A stretch of DNA of 64,000 nt from Siphonodentalium dalli (Eukaryota > Mollusca > Scaphopoda > Gadilida > Siphonodentaliidae): NCBI GenBank assembly GCA_032622095.1, contig CP136061.1, forward strand, positions 168,025,107-168,089,106, given 5' to 3'. The notes beneath the pieces are model-generated. The model ran no database searches. It had not been told where the DNA came from and worked only from the letters and a program-made list of their open reading frames with translations. Shown piece after piece: positions 25,859 through 36,402 of this stretch (its first letter is position 1; each line of letters starts with the position of its first letter). Made by a program: the position numbers and the translations under genes.

Positions 25859-28462
25859 CGGATCCACGCGGAGAAGTTTATTTTGATGTGAAAAACTTTC
25901 GTAAAAATGACTTGTGAATTTCTGCCATTTTCGTCATGTTTTTCCGTTCCTGATATTTATATATTCAGTGTTCGACTGTGTGTTTGTGCTGCTGAATATA
26001 TATTCTTCTTATTCTAACTGAGGGACATTGCTGACAACATGTTGAAATGTCTAATTTCGACATTTGTGGCAAATTGTGCGTCAGTTTGCTTCAAAATCAC
26101 CGCGGTGGTCTAAAAATAGACCACACGTAGAATACAGTCTCCGGACATCAATTCTTCACCACAGCTAGCTGGCCAGTTTTTGAAGACAGGGGAGAGAGGA
26201 GAGTGTAATCGACAACTTCGCTGCCCAGTGTCAACAGAATTACGGTCAGATAAACTTACCTAATTTTTACACAAAATGTCAATCACAATGTAGTTCAATC
26301 TGCCAACTGATTTGAACATGCCACAACTCATCAATAATCAACATGAATACAAGTTACAACCAACTAAAGAGTTCTGTTCCACCCATCAAACCAATTTAGA
26401 TGTCATGCCAGTGAAATACCAGTGGTGAAAATATAAAATTTGGCAGTTCCCAACAAATTGGACAATTTTCATGATATCAGCTCAACCACGATTCAACTGA
26501 AATAAAATTCTTGACAAACTTTGAAAGCAGCCTGAAATTTCTTGTTCAACTTGATGTCAGATTATATCTGAGTTTAAATTGGACATCAACATTTCTCAAT
26601 GTTGACTCAACATGATTTTCATGCTCTTGACTTTTAATAGATTAACGCGAGCCACTCGTTTAATTTGAATATGGATAACCAACTTAACCAAGCAGCCTGA
26701 AAATTACATGTTCATCCTTATGCAGATATCAACATATCCAGAGTTAAAATTGGACAGTAATTTGATCAACTTCAACAGCTCATATATAACAGTTTCCAGT
26801 ATAAACATATTAATTAATCCAGCTCAACCAGTATTCAACTGAAAGGAAATTCTTGTAAAATCAGCATGAAACTTGTTCTATCTGATGTCAAATATTAGAG
26901 TTTGTATTGGACGGTCCACAAGGATAAGACACCGCTCCACATGAGTTTCACTCCATGTGACATTTGAATCAGAGATTTTGATTAACTAACCACCTGAACT
27001 AACGCGAGTTGTCTCGTTTAATTAGAATTTGGATAAAAACTATGAGTTCCACTTCTTTTGACATTTGAGTCAGATCTCTTGATAAATTAAGGCGAGTTTT
27101 CTCGTTTAATTCAAATTTGGGTAATAATTTATTGTAGTTTTGCATTTATTTATATATTTTCATGTCATTGTGATTAGTGTCTCTGTATGAGTATATGTAC
27201 TTGTGAGACCCTGATTTATTATATTTCTAATGTCAATGTGATCAGTTTCTCGGCATAAGTTTGGTGTTATGAGACCCTGATTTATTTTTCAATAAATTAT
27301 ATACACACTATGATATATGCATATTTTTTCATTAATATTTTGTATGTGGTTATTTTTGATGAATTAATTATTTGTGTGTAGCCTATGAGATAAAATTATA
27401 TTTTTGTAGTATTCTGAGTAGGCATTTTCCATATATTTCTGAATTGGTTCATAATTCCCATGTATACAACTTCTTCTGTTAAGTTCTATATTTCCATAAC
27501 TCGCTGACTGAATACATATTTCATTGTGTTAACAGAATCTATATTTCTTGTTCATTCAATGATCAACTTCAAATTTAGAAATTGATGCGGGCATAACCGT
27601 TCAATACCTTAATTTCTTACATAATCCAGCCGTTCTTCCAGGGAGATTACTCTTTTCATAAGAAACGGACTGGATTAAGCCAGCCTATATCTTGTAGTTA
27701 AATTGATACACATCGATTCAATTTATCTACCAGTAGTTTTGCAATCAGCTTGCCAATATAAGTTATGTTTACTTTTAGAGCTGATTAACCTAAATGTAAT
27801 TGGTTTTTTGTTTCATATATTTTTGTCACTGTGATCAGGTTCTCTGTACAAGTTAAATTTACTTTGGAGACCCTGATGTATATGTATTAATTTTTGTGAA
27901 TTTCTGATACACATTTGCACAGTATTAAATTAATTGCTTGGTATAAGTTATGTATTCTCTGTGCAGTAATTGTCATGTTTAGTGTGTCAGAATAGGTATA
28001 TTTATTTCCATTATTTTTTGTTCTCTTAGGAATATTGCTTAAGTTTTCTGAGCCCTGTTGTGTATTTTCCTGATGCAGATTTGCTGGGAGTGATTTTTTG
28101 GAACCTCGGTTTGTGTTCAATCATTCCTGTTGAAATTGCATTATATGTTATTTATTTATAAGATAGCTGCTCAGATTGCTTGTTGGAATATTCAATTGTT
28201 TTTTTTCCTTTGTGTATTGATTTAAATTGATATAAATTATATAAATTATATAAAAGTACCTACAAAGTTTTCAGAAGTTTAGAGGGCAAATCACTTGTAG
28301 TATTGCACTATTGCTAGTGCACTAATCAATTGATTTGCCAATCATACTCTGAAACGCTTGAAATTGGGTATTTACATACCGTGACGCTTGATTGGTCAGA
28401 CTGGAATAAATTAATTGATAAGCCTGTTACGCCTGATTTATTTAGGGTCGGGTTCAATTAAG
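25859..28462 (+). other. 2.6-kb non-coding leader with repeated hairpin motifs
   Basis: No long open frame. Three degenerate copies of a ~100-bp block (tca(g)ctcaaccacgattcaac ... ttcttg ... gatgtca ... attggac) lie near 26473-26595, 26684-26770 and 26815-26920. Three hairpins of form cgag-loop-ctcg followed by 'tttaatt' lie at 26646, 27003 and 27092. Three longer stems pair 'gatcag(n)ttctc' with 'gagaccctgat' at 27172-27216, 27240-27282 and 27832-27877. Such structures could serve packaging, translation or dimerisation; that is inference. Confidence 0.6.
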
Positions 28463-31348
28463 ATGTCCAGTGCTAATCAAGGTCAAAACCTACCAGGCCA
28501 AACTCCCATGTATGGCGTTAACCCACATCCATATTCATGGAGCTCATCGTCTAGCTCATGTAGCCCATCGGCCGAGTCTAGCTCATGCCCAGGTCGAACT
28601 CCAGGTTATTATTCACCAGGTGTGATATATCCCACCAATCCCGAACAAGAAAACAAGAACTGGAGACATGAAATGGAAGCAGAGCTAGCAGACAGAAAGT
28701 TTGTTGATCAGCAAAAGTGTTTTACCAAAGAGCAGGAAGAGACACACGGTCTTCGGAGTGAGGTGCAGGACTTTGTGCATGCTTATGATGCTTATATACA
28801 CGCCCAACATATTGGCTGTCCAGTCCTATACAATGTAGTTTGCTTTCTAAAAGAACTAGAAACTGAGAAGGACAATATTCTAAATGATTATTACAGAGAT
28901 TATATTTTTGGGATGATGCACTTACATAGAGACCTGCGTCAACGTGATCAGCCGATGAAATTCCAAGAAGCTAATACCAAGCTCGCGCAAATTCGTCAAT
29001 CTGGAGACAAGGCAAAAGAAGCATGGCGAGAGACCCATTCCGTGGTCCGTATAGTCCAAGAGGAGTTCTGGAGTATATACACCATGAAGAAAAGGATTCC
29101 CCAAAAGCGGAGAAGTTATTTCCGAGTCGAGCTGCAAGAGTCAGTCAGGGTTGCGAACGAAGTACGAACATTGATGGAAAACTACGCTAAGAAGGGCTAT
29201 TTTAGAAGTCGAAGACTGTATAGCTTGGCGTCCACCTTACGTGAACTGAAATTTTTCACTTTTGGAGCCCAATATGCAAATTTCAAGTGGATATCCCATA
29301 CACTGCCGGTGATACATATTACTATTCCTTCAAATCAATTGACAGAAAAGATGGCATCCAAAATGGCTGCCATGGACACCCAATCGGGGACGATAACCAC
29401 GGACTCGACACATGGGTGTGAGAGAGCAAGGGGCAGTCCAATGGATTTAGATAGGGAAGAGGTGGCTAGCAACATTAAAGTCTCACGAACTTCTTTGGCA
29501 CAAAGAGATCCTCCCCGTCTTGATTCCCGAGATTTTGAGGTTCCATTATCGCCCTCAGAAGAAATGCCTCCCAAGTCTGTGACGCAGAGGGATCCTCCCC
29601 GTCTCGATTCCCGAGATCTTGAGGTTAAAGAATCATTATCATCTTTTGCTAGAATGGTAAGCGACGAAGAGTTACATTCTGATGAAGAAGCAGATGTGAT
29701 TATCCCTGCGAATATCCTGGATGTTCACATGGTGCGAGCCAGAGATGAGAAAACTAGGATGGCATCCAGAATGGCCGCACATGACCAACCATTATGTACG
29801 AGTTCCATAGAGACCGACAGTGTTCATGCATACCGCCATTCTAATCAAACGGTCAACACATCAGAAGACACTATGGCAGGGCAAGTGGCCTACAACCAGC
29901 CAACCTCCAAACAATCTGACTTACTTGTCAAAAAGTTGCTACAAGGCGGATTATCAGAAAAGATGGCATCCAAAACGGCAGTCCTGGACAATCAGCCGTC
30001 AACAATAGCCATCAAGTCGGCACATGGAAATGAGAGAGTGGAGGGCAACCCAATTGAATTAGTTGGGGAAGAAGTAGCTGACAACAATATAGTCACACGG
30101 CTCTATGTCGACAAAGATTCCCGACAAACTTCTTCGGCGCAGAGTGATCCACCCTCAGAAGAATGGTTTCCCGAGTCTGCTGCAATGCACAGGGATTCTC
30201 CCCGTCTCGATTTCCGAGAGTTTGAGGTCCCAATATCGCCATTAGCAGAAACGTTGACATCCAGATCCGAGTCTCTCTCCGAGTCTCTCGATCCAACTCT
30301 GATGTTTCCCAGCTCTGAGTTGAAGACTGAAGCTCCAACAACCACGAGTCTTCCTACTATGCCGACACCCGCTTTAGCATTGGAGGTAAATGATTCTGCG
30401 TCTGGGCAATTTATCAACGATGAACAACCAGGGACACTGGTACAGGAACTGACAACCTTGTCCGACAAACTGCTGAATGTACAGTCTGAAATAGAAGACA
30501 TGCAACTTCTGACACTAGATGAGTATGCATTCTATTCAGGAAATGCAGTTCAGCATAAACCACTATTGCCGAATGAGACATATATCAACCACGATGCCAA
30601 CACAAGCTACATACAAGATGAAGAGTCGCCGATCTATGATATCAATCTAGAATGGGACGATAGCGTTTCTCTGGAGCTGAATTCAATAGATTATGAAGAG
30701 GATGCAGTTCTGCTTCAGCAGCAAGGATGGTCAGGTGGAGATAGAGGCGACCTGAGAGACGCCCAGATCCCTCTTTTCACACAGTTTGAGTCTTTGACAT
30801 CCGATGGCGATATATCCTTCCTTGAATACGAGAAAATTGGCTTTAACTCGACCATGTATTCGATCACATCAGGCTTCGCTGATGCTGATTCGGCAGTCCT
30901 GGAATCAGACGTTAACATCTCAGACGCTGTTCCAACAGTTCGGGAATCATCCGCTATTGTCTTAGATGCTGCGTCAACAGTTCTAAGCCAGGTTCCCTTT
31001 GACTCTTGTGGTGAAACTGCGGGTCAAATGAACAAGCCACCTTTCTTTGACGATGAACAGCCAGAGCAACATCCAATATATCTGAAGCCTCCTGACATCG
31101 TGAATGATGTTTTATCAACAACACAGGTATACGACCAGCCGAACCATCAACTGGATAATGACCTATTGACTAAGGGCAGTTCGGAAAGCAGGTCGACCCG
31201 GATCTGCAAACCAAGTTCAGGTTTCATACCTGTAAGTGCCGAACAAACATACAGGGAGAACCCAAGCCAGAATCCAATGAATCACACCTGGCTCCGAAAT
31301 AAAGCAGGTTCTCCAGATCAATGGCCTTGGGATCCTGGTGGCAAATGA
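28463..31348 (+). CDS. 961-aa ORF of the LTR element, unknown function
   Basis: The only long ORF of the element. The open frame begins upstream without an ATG; the first Met (MSSANQGQ) is at 28463. Residues 1-60 are Ser/Pro/Gly-rich and likely disordered. About 70-270 are charged and predicted helical (HEMEAELADRKFVDQQ, KELETEKDNILNDYYRDYIF), possibly a Gag-like assembly region by position only. From about 295 the chain repeats two motifs: MAS(K/R)(M/T)A near 296, 432 and 500, and RD(P/S)PRLD(S/F)R(D/E) near 346, 375 and 576. The C-terminal third is acidic and Ser/Thr-rich. There are no CCHC knuckle, DSG/DTG protease, YxDD RT, or DDE integrase motifs. It could be a diverged Gag, a captured host gene, or a novel protein. 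The family is not recognised. Confidence 0.8.
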   Translation: MSSANQGQNLPGQTPMYGVNPHPYSWSSSSSSCSPSAESSSCPGRTPGYYSPGVIYPTNPEQENKNWRHEMEAELADRKFVDQQKCFTKEQEETHGLRSEVQDFVHAYDAYIHAQHIGCPVLYNVVCFLKELETEKDNILNDYYRDYIFGMMHLHRDLRQRDQPMKFQEANTKLAQIRQSGDKAKEAWRETHSVVRIVQEEFWSIYTMKKRIPQKRRSYFRVELQESVRVANEVRTLMENYAKKGYFRSRRLYSLASTLRELKFFTFGAQYANFKWISHTLPVIHITIPSNQLTEKMASKMAAMDTQSGTITTDSTHGCERARGSPMDLDREEVASNIKVSRTSLAQRDPPRLDSRDFEVPLSPSEEMPPKSVTQRDPPRLDSRDLEVKESLSSFARMVSDEELHSDEEADVIIPANILDVHMVRARDEKTRMASRMAAHDQPLCTSSIETDSVHAYRHSNQTVNTSEDTMAGQVAYNQPTSKQSDLLVKKLLQGGLSEKMASKTAVLDNQPSTIAIKSAHGNERVEGNPIELVGEEVADNNIVTRLYVDKDSRQTSSAQSDPPSEEWFPESAAMHRDSPRLDFREFEVPISPLAETLTSRSESLSESLDPTLMFPSSELKTEAPTTTSLPTMPTPALALEVNDSASGQFINDEQPGTLVQELTTLSDKLLNVQSEIEDMQLLTLDEYAFYSGNAVQHKPLLPNETYINHDANTSYIQDEESPIYDINLEWDDSVSLELNSIDYEEDAVLLQQQGWSGGDRGDLRDAQIPLFTQFESLTSDGDISFLEYEKIGFNSTMYSITSGFADADSAVLESDVNISDAVPTVRESSAIVLDAASTVLSQVPFDSCGETAGQMNKPPFFDDEQPEQHPIYLKPPDIVNDVLSTTQVYDQPNHQLDNDLLTKGSSESRSTRICKPSSGFIPVSAEQTYRENPSQNPMNHTWLRNKAGSPDQWPWDPGGK

Positions 31349-32235
31349 GTCCGAATCAGACGTGGATCGCTAGTAGTAACTACAATGAAGAGATCCACAG
31401 CCAGGGTCAGAGTTTCATCAGAACCCATGGCAAACTATTAAGACCATTACTTGTCGCCAGAATGATGCGGGTTCCAGTATGGAAATGTACCACCATGACT
31501 CACTGAACAGAATCATATGCTTGTTCGCAACGTTTAAATGATGTTCACAGTTAATGCAGCAATGAGTGAATCCAACATTGGGGTTGCGTTGTCGGTAATG
31601 GATATCGGGCCAGCTGATATACAACACCGACATTGAACCACCATTTGTATGTTGTACTGAGAATGCCGGGCCCCGGTTTCTCTTTCACTCTGCATTGATG
31701 TACAGATTCCACGAAGCATAACACGCAGAACCCAGTCAATGGTTATCGGTCGAGTGGACCAAGAAGTGAATGTCAGCAGCTATTCACCATGGCCAGAGTA
31801 AACATAGTGCAGACCACCTCTATACGGTTCGACAGAAGGAACTTACTGTACCTACGACATGCGTTCTGGATCAAGAACTTAACAGGTCACCCAATGGAGC
31901 CAAGACATTGGGCGGTGTAAACAAGCTGGCCAGACAATCATTTGACCGATACAATGGCGAAGACATTACCAGATATGGCAGAAAATGGTAGTTGGATGAT
32001 ACGAGATGCTGAGAAATTCCACTCTGCCAGCCATCCATATGACGGTGCCTTCCTCGACCAAGTTACAAGTGTTCGTCAGTCATCCGATGTTCAGGATCCA
32101 ATGCGTCGACTACAAGACTCTGCAACCGAGCCCACGGAGGCCTATGACGTAACAGAAGTCTTGTTGGAACTTGGACTGACTAATGACGATGGATGGACGA
32201 ATTCTTCAACCCCCTCCAACAGGGCCTTCTTTTCA
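31349..32235 (+). pseudogene. possible degraded 3' coding region of the LTR element
   Basis: Past the 961-aa stop, open stretches with protein-like composition continue in shifting frames: 31321-31506, 31770-31991 and 31942-32253. The last runs into the 3' LTR. This may be a C-terminal extension or second ORF broken by indels. No conserved domain is recognisable, and no envelope or integrase motif was seen. It may equally be 3' untranslated sequence. Confidence 0.35.
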
Positions 32236-32248
32236 AAGCTTGGGGGAA
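32235..32248 (+). other. polypurine tract
   Basis: AAAGCTTGGGGGAA ends exactly where the 3' LTR begins. A purine-rich run at this position primes plus-strand DNA in LTR elements. Confidence 0.8.
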
Positions 32249-32461
32249 TGTAGTGGTTTTAGGTCCCGAAGAGTACCGGTTATCCGGTACGAGTGCACCC
32301 GAGGATGTGACGTCACTCCCAGCTACCAAGAAGAACAGAACAGAACTGAATCCCGACAAGACCACACGTATTTGGCTGACATCTTGCTTATAATGACTTT
32401 ACCTTGACTTGTGCATAATAAACCATGTTGAATAGACAATGTATAGTCCTGTTCTGCTTTA
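32249..32461 (+). repeat. 3' LTR
   Basis: 213 bp, identical to the 5' LTR apart from an extra 5 bp in the agaacagaac run. CRE TGACGTCA lies at 32308-32315 and AATAAA at 32417-32422. Followed by GAAC, the downstream half of the target duplication. Confidence 0.95.
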
Positions 32462-32653
32462 GAACGTACGTAGCCAATCAAATAGCCTGTTACTGTTACA
32501 CAAGAGGTCAAGGGACAAGTAAGCGCTCCAATGAATTACATAATAAGGTGAAACAAATTTAAACTTAACGTATAAGGCAAATATAGGGATTGGTCGTTAC
32601 TCCGGGAAGATTAATTCTTTTAATATATTTTGCAAACATAATAAAAGTTACCA

Positions 32654-32790
32654 ATTGTTGGAAATTTTTGTAAAAAAAAAACGAAAAAACAGATATCCCC
32701 ACCCCTACTTATTACATAATTAGTAGGGGTGGGGATATCCGATGTTTTCGGTGTTGTTGGCAATTTGACACAAATTTCCAACAACTGTGA
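32654..32790. repeat. fold-back inverted repeat
   Basis: A perfect 17-bp stem (atatccccacccctact and its complement) with a 12-nt loop lies at 32693-32738. Imperfect arms extend outward to 'ttgttggaaattt' (32656) and 'aaatttccaacaact' (32772). Probably a small palindromic MITE. Confidence 0.7.
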
Positions 32791-33068
32791 TTATTGGATA
32801 CCCGATTGTCGAGTCAATCTCATTTCAACATTCTGAATCGGGGTTGGCGATATAAGTTCGGGAAAATAAAACTCACCTCAACTCGGACTAGTCGTAGGTT
32901 CATCCAGTTAGCCGATCTGCAGGACTGTTGAATCTTCGAATACTGTATTTAACTCAATGTTTTGCAACTCAAATCTACATCAACTTCCAAGTTCGCGCCA
33001 TTGTTGTAGAAAATCCTTGACATTAACAAATACTTCCGGTCCGTGTTCCGGCCATATTCCGGCTTGAG

Positions 33069-33281
33069 CGAGGAAACCGCCGAAACCGCCAAAATGAAAC
33101 GAGATCTCGTTTGATTATTTCGCTTTCCGCGGGGCGAAGAAATCAAACGACAGAACCGCCGAAAGCGAGATAATGAAACGAGATTACGTTTCATTTTGGC
33201 GCTTTCCGCGGATCCCTCGCGTGACAATATGTGTGCGCGTCTGGACATTTTGGCGCTGTCCGCGGTTTCGGCGGTTTCCGC
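33069..33281. mobile_element. fold-back element of 'ggaaaccgccgaaaccgcc' type
   Basis: The left arm ggaaaccgccgaaaccgcc...aaaatg is matched by an inverted right arm ending ggtttcggcggtttcc, with further gaaacgaga/tctcgttt pairs inside. It lies directly beyond the point where transposase homology ends, and it supplies the Arg/Gly-rich tail of the minus-strand open frame there. Confidence 0.6.
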
Positions 33282-33329
33282 GACTGGCGGATTTCATATT
33301 CCCCGCCCCGTTGCGAGTTGGCCCTAACA

Positions 33330-34838
33330 GTATTCCATAGTCCCCTTTGACAAAATCATACGCGCAAAGTTCCGTTAATATACATGGTCCTTTTAAACCT
33401 TTTCTGTGTTTTTTGTTTTTTTCATGCCCTTTCTGGACACAGTCGGCACAACCCGCGTGCGTTCGTCCTGGTGATGTGGGACCGTCAAACTTGAACGGAA
33501 ATACGTGCGACCGACCTTTACCCGACACAGCAGTCTGTCCCAATTGCTCACATTGAGGACAGCTACCTTCTCCATTGAACTGCATCATATTATTCACCAG
33601 ACATTTTGCCGGCAAGTTGAATATAGCAGGTGACCCCGAACTGTGATTTGCTGCTCTGCAGTTCCTTCTGTTGGTAGCTGAATACCATTTTCTAACGTTT
33701 TAAGACTTTTAACGAACGGCTGCAGGAATGTTGACATCAGAGGTTTTTTAGAACCTATCCACAGTCCGGCGAGGATCATATTCTCTGGTTTTCGTCTGAC
33801 GGTGTAGGGTAGTTCATTTATAATAAAAAAAGTGGCCACATTGATGTTTTAGAACTTTTAAAGAGACATGCTCCGTCTGTTTTCATCAGCAAGGTGAAGT
33901 CGTTTTGTGTTAAATTGTGAGTTCTTCTAACATCCTGATAGTACTTTCCATCGCACATATCCGTTATGTTTCCGTCCATGTTTCTGTTGTATTTAGAATT
34001 TAGAAGAGGCATAAACTCATTATTTTTGGTAAATATATTTGTGACCTGTTCGATGATAGGTGCCTCAACAAAAAAGTTTTTACTCCCCTTTGAACCTAGT
34101 TGCTGTCTGCATGCTGTACACATCGCATCATCGGAAGACACTGGTTTCAAGCATGCGTTGCAATAATAGTGCCTCGCTTTGTTAACCTTTAAATGGTTGA
34201 ACCATTTTTTCAAACCATAAGCTGATTTGGGTAACACATTAACTTTAGCACAGTGAAGTTCAATCAACTGAAGCAAATCTGACAATTCTTCACTGGTTAC
34301 CTTGTGCTTTATTGAATATGTCATTATAGCTAATACACTTTCTCCCAAAGTTAATTGTGATCGGAAGTAAAGCGAACAGTTTTCGAAAGCGTCTTCCGGT
34401 GTCTCGACATCAATGTCATCTGGATCTGCACCGCCCCTGTCAGTCGTCGTGTTTAGAAAACCTATTTGACCAGTTGAGTCATCGAATTCCAAACCATATT
34501 CATCATCAATATCACTTTCATCTGGCACAATATGTTCATCGCTCTCAAACGATTTTTCCGACGTTTCAGTACACATTGCATTTTTGATCGTCACCATTTA
34601 CATAATCTGCACAAGTAACGTAATCGGTGAAGTCGCCGCCAACAATATTCTCATTCCCTTGCAATTCTTGAACGCTTTGCTCGGAACGCAGAATATTCCA
34701 AACTGACGACTGTAACTTTTTGGGTGCATCGGAAAACGAATGTAAGCTTGTGAGGTATTTCCTATATGTAAGCCCAGAAGGGCGCACACGTTTCCTGACT
34801 GGATATTCACAATGATCTTGTTCATCTTGTTCATCCAT
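33330..34838 (-). pseudogene. broken tnp2/CACTA-like (EnSpm-type) DNA transposase, N-terminal half
   Basis: The start MDEQDEQDHCEYP is at 34838. Three frame breaks occur (near 34580 at an A5 run, near 33830 at an A7 run, and near 33605). Diagnostic stretches: SEELSDLLQLIELHC (about 34290), a Cys pair region YYCNAC...MCTAC (about 34130-34170) suggesting a zinc ribbon, KTDGACLFKSSKTSMWPLF (about 33830-33890), INELPYTVRRKPENMILAGL, then PAKCLVNNMMQFNGEGSCPQC. From memory this order is that of metazoan tnp2-like transposases of CACTA/EnSpm elements. The catalytic C-terminal part is missing; homology stops near 33330 beside a fold-back element. Inactive fossil. Confidence 0.75.
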
Positions 34839-34909
34839 TATCCTGGATCTGCAAAAAATAACGTTTCGTTTACCAACTAATAAACAAGGATTAGTCCTAA
34901 TTTGAGAGT

Positions 34910-34929
34910 GGGGGGGGGGGGGGGGGGGG
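34910..34929 (+). repeat. G20 homopolymer
   Basis: Twenty consecutive G, just upstream (on the minus strand) of the transposase start. Its exact length is likely unreliable. Confidence 0.9.
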
Positions 34930-35499
34930 TCAATGTTTTTCCCCATATTGAACAATATTGGTCCATAAAATTGAACACTCCATCAAAATATTTTGCTTGA
35001 AATCAGATTTCTACCATTTTGAAACCTGCATTGTTTTCATTAAACGCATTGTATCAAAATCGCGCACATAGATAGATCCGGCTGGGGTTTCTGACCGAAA
35101 TTGAACATTTCTCACAACTTATTCAGATATAACTATAATAAACTGTAATTGTTGACAGTGTCCCCCCACGACAATTAGGCGGAAAACTACACTTCCTGGT
35201 GCAAATTTTCTGCACAAATGTCTAAAGTTCAATCTAAAGTGGTGATTAAATAGATTTAAATCAACGTGGATTAACAAATTGTGGGGAGACATGTATTTTT
35301 TTAATAAATATTTGCGCTCATGGCGAATTGTCGTCGGGAGCTTTCACTACACTTGTCCTTATTGTATTATCAATACTATATTGGTGATATCTTGATATTG
35401 TGTCAGAAAAGGCTCATTTTCGGTCATAAACTCCATCAACTGTGATCTAACGTTACATATAGTGAACTAGCGTGTCGCGAATATCTAAGTTCGCGTGTA

Positions 35500-36328
35500 C
35501 TGTCTTATTTTCGAGTTTATTGAACCCATGTGTCTTTGTATCCTATTTCAATTCCCGAACCACACCCGTTTGTGCAGAAAGCGCTAATATATGGGTTCAA
35601 CAATTAGTTTTGCGACTGCTTGTGTCGTTTCAAGATGCCGACAAAAATAAAATAAAAAAAGACAGGTTGTATTAACCAATTTGAAGTGAATGAGATCCTT
35701 GCGCCCTGAGGTTAATTACGTTGGTATACAAAGGACATAAAATCTATAATTGCCAATGTACATTCACATTTAGGTGTTTATTATCTCATTATCGTAAACA
35801 AATACAAACTTGTTGAAACTCAATATACTAAAAAGTCGAAGTGTCTTACAATTATGCTTGGCCGCCAATTAAAATAATTTCCGATCCACATTGAAAACAA
35901 AAATCATTATCTAGAAGAATTCACCATTGTCGGGAAGATAAAGTTATTAACTATATATGTATGGACATCTTCTTTTGGGGTAAAAATGTTGTAACGGAGT
36001 TGACAAAATTGAGTATACTGGACCTGAATGGGATAAATAAAAAAGTAGAACATATTTATGAATACACCTGGGTTTACGTCCTAGCATAATACATATATCA
36101 CATATATACATATATCACTTATGGAGTTGTGATGATGATAAAACCTGCCCGAAATAGCCCGTTCCAGTTATAAAGCCGGCATATATACGATGTACCAAAC
36201 AACGTTCATAACCATGATTATGAAAACATTCCTTTTGCAGTCAAATAAGGAGTGTCATACATTGGTGCCGACCATGCATGCTCTGTCTGAGACACAATTT
36301 ACAATTGAAACGTATAATATCTAGGAGG
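35500..36328. repeat. tandem duplication, copy 1 (829 bp)
   Basis: From 'ctgtcttattttcgag' to 'tataatatctaggagg'. It is nearly identical to 36403 onward, with a few substitutions and small indels. The 74-bp spacer between copies is unrelated. No gene is recognised within it. Confidence 0.95.
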
Positions 36329-36402
36329 GCGTCACCCCCTCCCCCTGGAATACGGAATACGACTTAATTTTGGGGGCGGAATAAGACTTAACAGAGGTGG
36401 TG

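Larger units (their letters stand above)
25633..32461 (+). mobile_element. complete young LTR retrotransposon without recognisable pol
   Basis: Two direct LTRs (208 and 213 bp) bound a 6.4-kb interior. GAAC flanks the whole element on both sides (25629-25632 and 32462-32465). A primer-site-like TGGCGACGAAG follows the 5' LTR and a polypurine tract precedes the 3' LTR. The LTRs are identical apart from one 5-bp step in a short agaac repeat, so insertion was recent. The interior holds a 2.6-kb non-coding leader and one long ORF with no reverse transcriptase, integrase, RNase H, protease or CCHC knuckle. It therefore probably depends on enzymes supplied by a related autonomous element. A 4-bp duplication fits the Ty3/gypsy group but does not prove it. 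Confidence 0.92.

Noticed and set aside
28463-31348. Calling the 961-aa ORF a Gag
   Set aside because: Position fits, but no CCHC knuckle or recognisable capsid motif; left as unknown.
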